This document shows, one piece after another, positions 45,420-57,200 of a stretch of 64,000 nucleotides of DNA (within the stretch, counting starts at the first letter, position 1; the number at the start of each line of letters is the position of its first letter). The notes under the pieces are model-generated. The model was given only the letters and a program-made list of their open reading frames with translations. It had not been told where the DNA came from and ran no database searches. The DNA comes from Acanthamoeba castellanii str. Neff (taxonomy: Eukaryota > Discosea > Longamoebia > Acanthamoebidae), in assembly GCF_000313135.1 (NCBI RefSeq), contig NW_004457620.1, forward strand, positions 110,212 to 174,211, written 5' to 3'. The translations under genes were made by a program, and so were the position numbers.

Positions 45420-48193
45420 TTAGAGGAGCATCTTGACAGGGTCCTCGACGAGCTCCTTGAAGGTCTTGAGCCACTCGGCACCGACGGCGCCATCCACCAC
45501 GCGGTGGTCGCAGCTGAGCGTGACGGTCATCACGTGGGCAGTGGCGTAGGGCTGCGCGGCCGAGGTCTCCTTGTCCTCGTTGGGCACCACCTTCTTCTCG
45601 GTACCGCCCACGGCGAGGATGCACGACTGCGACACACGCGACACACACCAGAGAGAGAGAGAGAACGTCAGCCCAGTGCTCGAGACTTGGGCGCACCAAA
45701 AGATAAGTGACGAAGAAGAAGAAGATGCCTGAGGCGGGTTGATGACGGCGGCGAACTGCTTCACGCCGAACATGCCGAGGTTGGAGATGGTGAAGGTACC
45801 GCCCTACACGCACGCGCGTGATGACGAGAGAGAACAACAGATCAGTTCCGGAACGCTGATGCTTAATTCATCAACCCGCCACAGGGCGGTGATGACGACG
45901 ATGATGCCCAACGAGTCTTGCGGTGTGTCGTGTGTGTCGTAGGTCGTGGGGCCGTACCTGGAACTCGTGGGGCTGGAGCTTCTTCTCCTTGGCCTTGTTG
46001 GCGAGGTCCTTGACCGTGTTGGCGATGGTGGCCAGACCCTTTTTGTCGGCATCCTGCACGATGGGCGTGAACAGGCCCTCGTCGGTGCTCACGGCCACGT
46101 TGATGTCCACGTTGTGGTACCTGTGCGTGTCGTGTCGCGTTGCGTGTCGTGCGTTGTTAGCCGTGAGCCGTCGCCACCCAAAGCTGGCACGGGAATTGAG
46201 GGGGGGGGTGCACGTACCGCCTGATGTAGTCGCCGAACCAGGCGCTGTTGCAGGTGGGCTTCTTCTGGAGGGCCAGGGCAGCGGCCTTGATGATGAAGTC
46301 GTTGACGGAGAGCTTGTACGCGCCCTCGCCCTTGGCGTTCAGCTCCTGGCGCACCCTGGAGGAGGAGGGGTGGCGCACGCACACGAATGAGAACACACAA
46401 TGACGCACGACGCACACGACGACAACACAGACGACATGCACGACATATAGAAGGGGGACGCACTTGAGGAGCTTGTCCATGCGGCACTCGATGCTCAGGT
46501 AGTAGTGAGGCACGGTCTGCTTCGACTCGGTAAGACGAGCGGCAATGACCTGCGCGCGCACACACAGAGAGAGGCCGCGTTAGAGGATGCATTACCAATA
46601 AATAGAAAATAAATAGAAAATAAATAACAAACAGGGTGGTTCCCGGGAATTGAACAAACCTTGCGGATCTGTGTGTTGGGGATGTCGGTGAACAGGCCGC
46701 CGGGAGCGGGCGTGGGCACCGAGGTGGCGGCGGGCACGAAAGCCGGACCCTTGGCTGCGTACACCAGATTCCAGGGGGGGAGGAGAGAGAGAGAGAGTGC
46801 GGTCAGTCGGTGGCGCCCGAAAACACAGAAGAAGAGGAAGAGGAAGTAGAGGAAGATGGACAGTAGAGGCGGAGAACAGAGATGTTGTTGATATACCGGC
46901 ATAATCGAGAACGTCAGCGCGAATAACGCGGTTATTGGAGCCGGTTCCATGAACGGCGGCGACATCGACGCCCTGTTCCTGGGCCACCTTGCGGGCGAGA
47001 GGGCTTGCGAACACCCGTCCGCCTGGCAGTGCCGAGAGCATACGTGGTACACTACTCAAAAATTTGGCGCCAAGTAGTAGTAGAAGAAGGCGGAGAAGAA
47101 GTAGTAGAAGGGGAAGTAGTGAGCGCAGGAGGTGGTGGGTGCGTACCAGCAGGAGCGGCCTGGGGAGCGGGGGCAGCCTTGGGCGCGGCGGGGGCGGCGG
47201 CCTTGGGCTGCTCGGGGGCGGCGGGGGCAGCCTTGGGCGCGGCGGGGGCCTCCTCCTTGGGGGCGGCAGGCGCGGCAGCATCACCGCCCTCGGGGCTGAA
47301 GTCCTTGAACTTGGCCACGTCCTCCTCTTCCTCCACGGTCACCACGGCAGGCTGCAGCCACGATGTAGAGGACAGGCGACGTCAACGACCACGTTGCTAC
47401 AAAGATGGGACCGAGTAGAGGCATCAAAGAGAAAGTGAAAGAAAGATTGTTTTGTAGAGCCGAACCTTGCCGACGGTTACGTCCTTGGAGCCCTCGGGGA
47501 TGAGGATCTTGGCTAGGTAGCCGGCCTCGGTGGCCTCCCAATCGACGGTGGCCTTGTCGGTCTCGATGGAGGCGATGAGATCGCCGGGCTGGATCTTGTC
47601 GCCCTCCTTCTTCAGCCACTTGGCGAGGTTGCCCTGGGTCATGGTGGGCGAGAGAGCCGGCAGGCCCAGCACCTCGTGCGCCGGCACTAACAATAAACAA
47701 CCAATTCACAACGCGGAGGGGGGGCGTTAATCACTCCCCTTGGTGGTGGCCATTTTCCTGGAAGACGTACGAGTGGCATACGAGCGAACGCCGAACTGCT
47801 GGACGGTAGCTGATGAAATTGAGGAGAAAAATGCGAAGCAGTGATTAGAAGCCCTTACGCACGGAACCCTCCGGCATTTAATGTTCCACGCTCGGCACTA
47901 AAATGCCGCGTGCAGCACGAGTCCGGGAAGGGATTGAATGGCGATTTCGTACCGGTGGAGCGGGCCACGGGACCAGAGAAGAGAGGCGAAGCGCTGCGCC
48001 TCGAGGTGGAAGACCTACCGAGCAGCACGAGCGTAAATGGATTGATTGATGAACCGCTTCCGATACGAGGGGGGGCGTACAGAGTAGAGGCGGAACGCTG
48101 CGCGACGGCAGTAGCACGGAGGCACTGAGCAGTGGCACTGGTGCCCTTCACGCCACGCGCAACACGGCTGCTTCGAGACACTCCCCTCTTCAT
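45420..48193 (-). CDS. DLAT: Pyruvate dehydrogenase E2, dihydrolipoamide acetyltransferase
   Basis: The ATG is at 48193. Short 5-prime exons build a basic, Ser/Arg-rich mitochondrial presequence ([17 protein letters not shown] ... FGVRSYAT). There is one lipoyl domain, [20 protein letters not shown], with lipoyl Lys in ETDKATV. An Ala/Pro hinge follows, then the E1/E3-binding domain ([31 protein letters not shown]) and the catalytic core ([31 protein letters not shown]). The active site is [14 protein letters not shown], with His and Asp-Gly. The stop is at 45420. It transfers acetyl from E1 to CoA in the mitochondrial matrix. A single lipoyl domain is as in fungi; mammals have two. Confidence 0.96.
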
Positions 48194-48444
48194 CTTTGCT
48201 CAAGTGTACAATGCACCACACAAGCCCACTTCTCTTTCTCTGCCCGAAAGGAGCGAGGAATTGTGACGATCATCCATCACTTCTGCACGAATTGCGCGCA
48301 TTTCACAACTTTTTCCTGGCGCAAGCATTTTCATCAGCATTTCTTTCCTGCACCACACGAGATCATCAAATTGAGTGATTGAGAAGACCAGGGCGAGGAG
48401 GCAGGTGAAGAGTGAACGCATAGAAGTGATAGATTACATCCACA
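48194..48444. promoter_or_regulatory. Divergent promoter region (PDH E2 / RTF1)
   Basis: 251 bases between the opposed ATGs. It is less GC-rich than its surroundings. No defined factor site was recognised. Confidence 0.35.
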
Positions 48445-51091
48445 ATGCCCAAGCACAGTGACAGAAGTGAGGATGAGGAAGAATGGCTCGAAGAGGAGCT
48501 CTCTCGCGGCAAGGTATAAATTGGAGGAAACAAGGTGTTTGTTCTTTTTAATCCCCAAACCATTAATCTCCCCCCCCCAATGCGTTGCACTTTCGAAGGG
48601 CAAGAAGAAGAGCTACGCGTCATCAGAAGATGAGGGCCGCAACGACGACTACTCGAGCAGTGACTCGGATTCGGACGGAGGCAGGCGACGCGGCGGTGGT
48701 CGCTCCAAAGCCGCCCCGCCTCCGCTCAAGAAGCGAAAGAGCGGCGGCGGTCGTCGCGCGTCGTCGCCCTCCGACTCGTCCGACGACGGACGCGACGACC
48801 TCGACGCCGACTCGGGCGACGGCTTCGGCGACGATCTCATGGGCGATGACGACGATCGCGCCTAGTATGCTCTTCTCTCTTTCTCGCGCGCGCGCGTCGT
48901 GTGTCGTGTGTATGTGTGTCGTGTGTGTGTGTGTGTGTGTGGTGCTGATGGGCGGTGTGATGATGATGGTGGTGACGGTGGTGGGCGTGCAGTCTGTCGT
49001 CGCTGACGGAAATGGAGAGGGAGAACATATTGAACGAGCGCTACGAGGCGCGCAAGAAGCGGCTCGAGCGGATGGAACTCCGACGGAAGCTTCAGCAAAG
49101 CAAGGGCACACGTACGCCTGCCGCGCAACTCTCGTCAGTCGTTGGTCGTGCGTCGCTGACATGTCAGCGTGTCTGTGTGTGCTGTGTTCAGGGGCGAGCG
49201 CGCGGGCGAGCACGGCCAAGGGTACGGGCGCCAAGACGGGTGTGAAGGCGTCAGCGCTGTCCAACCTGAAGGCCAAGCGCGAGGAGAAGGCCACGCGGGC
49301 CAAGCGGCGGGCCAAGGAGATCGAGGACCGCGTCGACGTGGAGGGCAGCTCCGACGACGACAGCGACCAGTGGGACCGCGGCCGCAAGCGCGCCAAGCAC
49401 GACGCGCGCCCCGCAGCCACCCCCAGCGCCGCCGACAAGAGCCGAGTCGAGGTGCGCCTGGCCCCGCCTATGACGTGGCCGCCACCTTAAGAAGCACAAC
49501 GCTGATGTGTCGTGTCGTGTGCGTTGCGTGAAAGCAGGAGGAGCGGAAGCAGGAGTGGAGCGAAAAGGTGGAGGTGCGCCAGTACCCGACGCTGGAGGAG
49601 GTCAACTCGGTCAAGCTGGGCCGCTCGCTGCTGGAGAAGTGGCTCGACCAGCCCTTCTTCGAGAAGACCGTGCCCCGCTTCTTCGTGCGGGTCGGCATCG
49701 GCATGAACCGCGAACAGCAGAACGCCTACCGCATGGCCCAGGTCGTCGGTACGCGCACACACGCACACGCACGCACACGCACACACGCGCACTCACCTAG
49801 TAGCGTGTGCGGTGGGAGAGCAGTGGCGGAGAAGGGGCCGAGGACGTACACGGTGGGCAAGAAGAAGACGCAGTACATGCTCAAGCTCTCGCACGGCGGC
49901 AACTCGAAGAACTTCAGCATCGAGTACGTGTCCAACTCGCCCATCACCATGCCCGAGTACGAGCGATGGCTGCGCGAGGTGGACAAGGCCCACATGGACA
50001 TCCCCACCCCGGCCGACATCGAGGCCCGGCGCCGCGACCTCGAAAGCACCCGCCACTACGTCTACACCCACGTGCGCCACCACCGCCACCACTGCCCGCC
50101 AGTCGCGTAGCCGCTCCACGTCACTCACACGTGTCGTGTCGTTGGTCGTGTCGTGTGTGTGTGTGCGGTGCAGGAGGATATATCGCGGATGATTGAGGAG
50201 AAGAGTCAGTTGCGGGCGCGTCCGGTGAATCTGGCGGCGACGAAGGCCCACCTCATACAGCTGCGCGAGGCGGCCAAGGACCGGGGCACCGCCGAGGAGG
50301 TGGCCAAGGTCGACGCCGAGCTCCAGCGATTCGCGGAGCTCGACAAGCGCGAGACCGAGAAGCGACAGAAGAAGCTCAAGGTCGGCGACATCAACAAACG
50401 CAACAAGGTACTCTACCACCACACCAACCGACCCGCCATTCACCCGCCTCACCGCCACGACTGTGTGTGTGTCCAGGCGAAGAACATCGTGGATTCACAC
50501 GTGACGGCGGTGATCGAGGCAAAGGCGGAGACCGACGACCCCTTCTCCCGCCGGCCCACCGCGCCGACTTTCCACATCTTCGCGAGCAAGCCCGCGGCGC
50601 CGGCCGGCTCGTCGTCGTCGTCGTCATCTTCGGAGCCGGCGCCGCCGGTCGCTACCGAGGCCAAGACGCCGGTGCCCGCCGAGAAGGCGGCGGACTCGAC
50701 CCCCGTGCCGAACAAGGGCAAGGAAAAGGAGGAGGACCGCGCAGCGGAGCCCACGGCCCTCCTTCAGCTGCACGACACCCTGGACCTCGACATTGAAGTC
50801 AACCTCGACGACCTCACCTCCCCCACGACCAAGGTACCTATCACCACCACCACCAGCCACCAGCTCGTGGCCACGGCAAGCTGCGCCTCGCCTCGCTTCG
50901 CTACCTTTACATGTCGTTGCTGTACTCTGGGTACTGACGGGAGCAAATGGTGATGGTGGTCACGGTTCCAGCGGCCAGTTTCACTGCCGCACGGGGCGAA
51001 CCGGAGGAGCACGGGAGGAGGAGCGGAGCAAGCGGCCAAGGCCAAAGCCATCAGCCTCGACGACTACAAGAGGCGCCGCGGCCTCCTCTGA
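48445..51091 (+). CDS. RTF1: RNA polymerase-associated protein RTF1 (Paf1 complex, Plus3 domain)
   Basis: The ATG is at 48445. Exon 1 (to 48513) and exon 2 (from 48599) encode an acidic Ser/Asp-rich start. The apparent TAG after DDDDRA is split by an intron (TA|GTATGC ... CAG|TCTG), giving YLSSLTEMERENILNERYEA. The Plus3 domain starts at LGRSLLEKWLDQPFFEKTV and includes FFVRVGIGMN, YRMAQVV, GKKKTQYMLKLS and ISNSP-like YVSNSPITMPEYERW. A charged helical region follows (EDISRMIEEKSQLRARPVN). The C-terminus ISLDDYKRRRGLL matches the conserved RTF1 end. RTF1 links Paf1C to Spt5 and stimulates H2B ubiquitination. It is convergent with INTS1, 139 bases between stops. Confidence 0.95.
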
Positions 51092-51230
51092 GCTTTGGCG
51101 CATCAACGTTGGCCCTTGGGCATTGTTGTTGCCACAGCCGTGCTTAAAATAGGGGGGAAAAAATAAAAAAGAGGACTTCGCTGTAAATGAGCCCCACAGG
51201 AGAAAAGCTGTGCTGCTGCGTGAGTCCCTT

Positions 51231-54200
51231 CTACATGAGCTGGAAGGAGGAGAGGAGGATGTTCTTCAACGGGACCGTGGCGCCAACGAGAGGCCGCGTC
51301 AGCGTCAGCTCGAAGAGCCGGGAGAGCATGTCGTGTGCGTAGCAGTCTGTGCGCAAGTACAAACGCAACAACAGCACAACAACAACAACACAACAACCAA
51401 CGATATGTCAAAAAAAGGCCGGCACACACACGACACCACATGGGCGGGTTTCTCGCGCGTACCTTGGGCAAAGGGGAAGTACTCGGGGGCGTACTTGAGG
51501 CTCTCGCGCACGATGTCGTCCACGGGGCTCACCAGGCACTCGAGGTACCGCGGCATCACCACCGCCGCGTCCCTGCCACCCGACACACAGCTGACTATGT
51601 TAGTTACCACCACTGCGGCGCGGGATTCGTGGAATGTGGCGGCGGCGGGAAGAATGTAAAGTCGTGGTACCGCGGGGAGTGGTGTAGAAAGCGGAGAAGG
51701 AGCGGCAGCACGCCAAAGTGGAACGAGGGCACCGCGTGCGGGTCGAGCAGGTCGAGCAGGTCCTCCAGGAACAGCTGCAGCACCCCGGGCGACCGGAGCG
51801 ACGCCATCTCCAGATCGCTCAGCGTGTCCAGCAGCTTCTCCCGCCCGCCCGCCTCCTCGGCCACCTGCACCACCCACCACGTAGTGTGGTGAGCGCGGAT
51901 TGGTGGAAGGATCACGTGTGTGTCGTGGGGAGGGACACGAACGCTTGCGGGCGGAAGTCGGAGATGGGCGCGCGTCGCCTGCACCTCGGCATCGGAGAGC
52001 GGAGGGGCGGGGGTGGTTACCAGCGGGCCGCCGCCGCTGCCGGCAGCAGCAGCAGCGGCAGCCGGAGGCCACTCGGAGAGGCTCCACAGGCCCAGGTCCT
52101 GCTCGGCCAGCAGGGCCAGGAGCGTGCCCAGCTGCCGCACCTCCAAATAGACCTGCTGCACCTCCCTGCTCCGCAGCCACCGCACACGCGCGTGAGAGGA
52201 GCACACACCACACATGCACGCACGCACGCGTGTCGTGCGCGAGTGCGCGGTGGGGAGGCGGTACGCGAGGAGTTTCTGGCGGGGCGGCGTGAGGAGGGCG
52301 CGCAGGCGAGGCACGGCCACGGCGAAGGCGCACAGGAATTCGGCGAACTTGGCGAGGAGGCCCGACAGGGCCTTGTTGTAGGACCCGCACACGGCGCTGA
52401 TGGCGTTGAAGTAGGCCTCCAGCACCCGGTCCAGCCACCGGCTCTGCAATCCACATATTATATACATATATTAGAATATAATAGAATATAGTCTAACATT
52501 TGGGCCATGGTTGGTTGATTGGATCGCACACACGACACACGACACACGTACGTGGAAGACGTGGGGTCGGAGGGCGTCCAGGATGGTGAGCACGTTGAGG
52601 TAGAGTCGGTGGTGCTTCTCCAAAAAACTCTTTCTGGGAGGGCGGGACGCGGCCTTCGATGAGGGCGGCCAGGGTGTTGAGGTGGCGCAGGACGAGGGCC
52701 GGGTGCGCGACGGCGATGTTGCGCAGCGTGAGGTAGGCCCCGTTCCACGCGCCCTCGTCCATGAGCCTCTTCACGGCCCGCTGCACCACGCTGCTCATCG
52801 CGCTCTCCCGGCTCGACGTCTCCTCCGACAGCGCCTGCGTGTGCGCACACGACACACGCAAGACACACAACACACGACACACACCCAAGGCGACGTCGGC
52901 AACCGGTGAGCGCATGTGTCGACATGAGTGCGGAAAGAATGGGGGTGGGGGGGTACCGCAGCGGAGGAGGAGGGGGCGGACACGATGGCGGGGAAGATCA
53001 GGTAGAGCTGGGCCAGTAGCTCACGCGCTGCATCCGAGTGCTCCTCCTCGCGGCGCAGCACCTCCACCACCTGCTCCCGCACCCACCACACACACACGTG
53101 TCAACAGCGCACACGGCACACGCAGATGGGGGGGTGGGTGTACCGAGGCGAGGTTGTCGCGGGCGGTGGCGACGGTGGGGAGAAGGAAGGGCATGCGGCC
53201 GGCAATAGAGCGACGGAGGGCCGCGTCGGGGTCGCCATCGCCGGTGGCTGCGGCCGTGGCGGCGGCTTCGGTGGCCTCGGCGGCGACGAGGCCGAAGAGG
53301 GCCCGCGCGGCGCGCGGGGAGAGCGGGTAGAGGGAGTAGGCGCGCGTGAGCGACCCGGCGCGCGAGGGCGGTGGCGGCACGTCGGCGTTGGGGCGCCACG
53401 AGCGCGGGTGGGCCAGGTAGGCCTCGGCCAGCTCGACGAGCTCGCCCGCCCCAGCGCGGGTCTCGCCCTTGCCCGCGCCGCGCTCCTCCGCAGCCTGACC
53501 AAACGTGCACGACACACGCACACATCGCACACGCACACGTCAGCACTCGTCACGCCACGTCAGCGGGGGTGTGCTGGGTGCGAACCTCGAGGAGACGGGC
53601 GAAGCAGCGGTGGAGGGACTTCCAGCTGGCGCCGTGGATGGCGACGGCGGCCAGGTGCCGGCTCCAGCGCATCGGCCCGGTCGGCACGGTGGTGGCTGGC
53701 GGCCAGCGGTACGACGGCGTTCTGCATCTCCTCGTTCTCCAGGTCGCAGTCGGTGAAGGCGAGCCAGTCCAGCACCACGCCCCACGCCGTGGACGACCCC
53801 GCAGCAGCAGCGGCGGCGGCAGGCACCGCGGCGGTCGGGTGGGACGTGTGCCTGCACACAGCACACAGCACACAGCCGGGTCAGCAACTACGCGTCTCCG
53901 AAATTCGAGGCATGCGCCGCAGGGGAGGGAGCAGGGACCTGATGGCACCGAGGAGTCCGCGCAGGAGGGCGCTCTGCAGGCGAGGCGCGTGGAGCGAGGG
54001 CACAAAGAGGCGCTCGAGGGCCTCCTCCAGGTGGGCGGGTTCCCGCTCGCACACGAAGCGTGCCACGGCCTCGGCATCCAACTACCAATGGCCGCTGGGT
54101 AAGACTCCGGACGAACAGGCCAATGCGCCCACGCGTGTCGTGTCGTGTCGTGTCGTGTCGTGTCGTGTCGTGTCGTGTCGTGGTGATGTGGTGGGCTACG

Positions 54201-57200
54201 TACGGCAGCGGGATCGGCGAGCAGGCGCTCAATGGACCTACGCAACTGGTCCAACTCGGCCGGCCGTTGCATCGCAGCTGTTTGTTACGACGTCGACGTG
54301 GGAGGGGGGGGGTGAGTGTGCGGCATGCTACGCGCGCGTGAGAGCAGGCCTTGGGTGGAGGGCAGGCGGTACCTCGCACGGGGGAGGGCAACGCCGCGGG
54401 GGAGAGGAGGGCGGCGTAAAAGCGGGCCTGCGCCGTGAGGGCCACGCTGATGTCCCCCTCGACGGGAGCCGCGCTACTGAGCGAGACCAGCAGCTGCTCG
54501 ACGAAGGCGCGCGCGGCGTCGACGGCCGCCGGGGCGCCGCCGGAGGCCGACGACGAAAAGAGGGCGGCGAGCAGAGCGCGCGTCTTCTGCGCGAGGCCGG
54601 GGCCACGGCGGCAACGATGAAGCCAGACGGGCCGACCGAGACGAGCGCCGTCGGGTGCCGCTGCAGGAGCGCAAACGCCGAGGCCGGGCCGGCCTCCACC
54701 GCCCGCCGCACCGGGGCCGACAGGTCCTCGCTACCGGCCGTGGTGGTGGTGGTGGTCGAGAGGGCCACGCCCACGAGAGCTGCGGCCTCAGCCGGCCGCA
54801 GGTCGCCACCGTCATCGTGCGGAGCGGCGCTGACCACCTCCATGTCGTCGTGCTGGGCGACAGCAATGGCAGGGCGCGGAGCGGGGGCGGCGGGGCGGGA
54901 GTGGAGGAGGCGGGCGAAGGCGGGCGGGAGGGCGAGGCCGAGCGAGGCGAAGAAGGGGAGCGACAGGCGGAGGGCTTCGCGGTCGGAGGGCGAGGGCAGG
55001 AGCGAGGGCAGAATGTTCTCCGGCAGGCCCGACAGTGAGTGCAGCAGCGCCGCGATGCACGCCGGCGGCAGCCCGAACGGCTGCAGCAGCAGGTGCACCA
55101 CGCGCCCGGCCGGCAGCGTGCCCAGAATTCTGATGGGCCACCAACCAATCGGGTGAGTACCGGAAGAGATCGAACCAATAGGGGAAGTAGCGGAGGAATG
55201 AATGGGGGTTGTACGAGGCGAGACGGGTGTCGTGGTCGGGCGCGTGGGCGGCGTTGCGGAGAAGAGCGATGATCTCGGCGTGGCTGTCGGACTTGGGGAG
55301 GGGCTGGGCCAGGACGAGGCCCTCGAGCTGGGCGCGCAGCTGCAGGGCGTCGCCCGGGAGGCCCGCCGGGAGCGGCAGGGCGAGAAAAGTGACAGTACCC
55401 TCGCGCACGGCGGGCAAGTCGCCGGGCGAACTGTCGGGCGAGGCCGAGACCGAGAGGGCAGCGGCGAAGGCGCGCACAAAGAGGGCGTAGAGCTCGGCGC
55501 TGCGGAGGAGGTGGGTCGCCACGAAGGGGCGGGTCTGGAGGAGCGAGGCGAGGCGGAGCGAGAGCGGCACGGCGGCGGCGGGCACGGAGGCCAGGAGGTG
55601 CGACAGGTAGGCGTGGATGGCGCGCGGGTCGGTCTCGAACTGGAGCGAGGCCAGCAGTGGCCTGACAGGAACTCCGACAGGTGCTTCAGCAGCGCATGGC
55701 GCGCCAGGACCTGGTACGTCGCGCACGACCAGGCAGACCAGTTAGGGCTCCACTAGTGGCTCATCATGCGCGATGACGTCAGCGACGTGAGAATGCGGTG
55801 CGGCGCATAATACCTCGATCCACGCGTAGGACGTCCACTGGGCCTCGCGCGTTCGGAGGGTCTCGGCGGTGAGGGCGTGCTTCTCCTGCGCGGGCCACCA
55901 CACATGGTCAGACCACGTAAAAGAAAGAAAAGAGAAAGAGAGTGAGAGCGTGGGGTGTGATGGGGGGGGGGTACGTCGGAGTGGGTCCAGGCCCAGAGGG
56001 TGAGGAGGAGCACGGAGAGGGCGCGCTTGGCCGTTTCGCGGTGCTTCTTCTGCCGGTGGGCCAGCCGCTTGAAGAAGAACTCGAGCAGGTGCGGCCCGGT
56101 CTCCGGCTGGTGGATGTGCTCCAGCAGGCGCGTCGCCACCCGCGGGATGAGAGCGGGCGACAGCGCATCGGGCGGAGACGTGAGCAGCTCGCACAGGCAC
56201 AGCGCCGGCAGCACCTACAATGGAGGCAGCACGACACGACACGACACGCATGACACGACACACAATGAGACACACACGTGCACGGGCGGCAACAAGTTGG
56301 GGTGGGGGGGACGCTGGTGCGCACCTCGATGGTGTCGGGCTCGGACGAGAGGATGGGACCCAGCCAGCGGAGGGCGGCGTGCACGCCCTGGCGGGCCATG
56401 AGCTCCAGCACGAAGTCGGGGTCCCGCGAGCAGCACAGGCGGTGGCCCAGCCGGAAGTCCGCATCAAAGGCCTGCCGTACGCACCAGCACCAACACCAGC
56501 ACCAACACCCAACCAACAGCGCGACGACGATGGCGACAACAGCGGTGAGCAAGCCTTTCCTCGGATTGGTGCGTGTGGTGGTGTGTGGCGTTTCGTTGGT
56601 TGGTTGATTGGGGGGGGGGTTTAAACCTGGAGGTTGGAGAAGACAATGGGAGGCGGGCGACGGGCCGGACCCGACGGATCGAACAGGGCCAGCTGCGAGA
56701 GGAGGTGCGAGGTGCCCTCGTCCACGTGAATCGCCGCCAACTCCGCTTCGCTCGGCTGCCGCAGAGGAGGGAGACGCGTCAGCGAGAGTGGAAGCAAATA
56801 GAAGAAGAAGAAGAAGAGAAGAAGAAGAAGAAGAAGGTATGAAGATATGTACTTCGATGCCCATGGTGGTGATGGTGTGCTGGCGGACGGCGGCGCGTTC
56901 GATGGCGGTCTCGAGGCCCAGGATGGTCTCCTTCTCCTTGCGCTGCAGGAGGAGCTCCCGCGCGTGCACGTCGTCGGCCGTCATCTGGGAGTCGGGCTCC
57001 ATGAGCGGGAGCACGGGCGGGAAGTTCGAGATGCGCGTGATCAGCATCTCCATCATGCACCGCGCCGTCGGCAGCCTTCACACGAGCGCACGTAGGGCGC
57101 ACACATGATCGCACACGCACAGGTTTGAGTTTGTGCGTTTGTAATCAACAATTTAAAACACACACAACACACACACGACACACGACACACGACACACACA

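Noticed and set aside
45044..45436. Small genes between the LURP-one-like gene and PDH E2
   Set aside because: Overlapping frames on both strands have no homology signals, no splice pattern and skewed composition.
48861..48865. Premature stop in RTF1 after the acidic region
   Set aside because: The TAG is formed only in unspliced DNA. The donor TA|GTATGC and acceptor CAG|TCTG give a Tyr codon and the expected downstream sequence.
53126..55156. A 676-codon plus-strand frame
   Set aside because: It is antisense to several INTS1 exons and their introns, includes translated GTGTC repeats, and is Arg/Gly/Ala-rich as expected of a GC-rich shadow.
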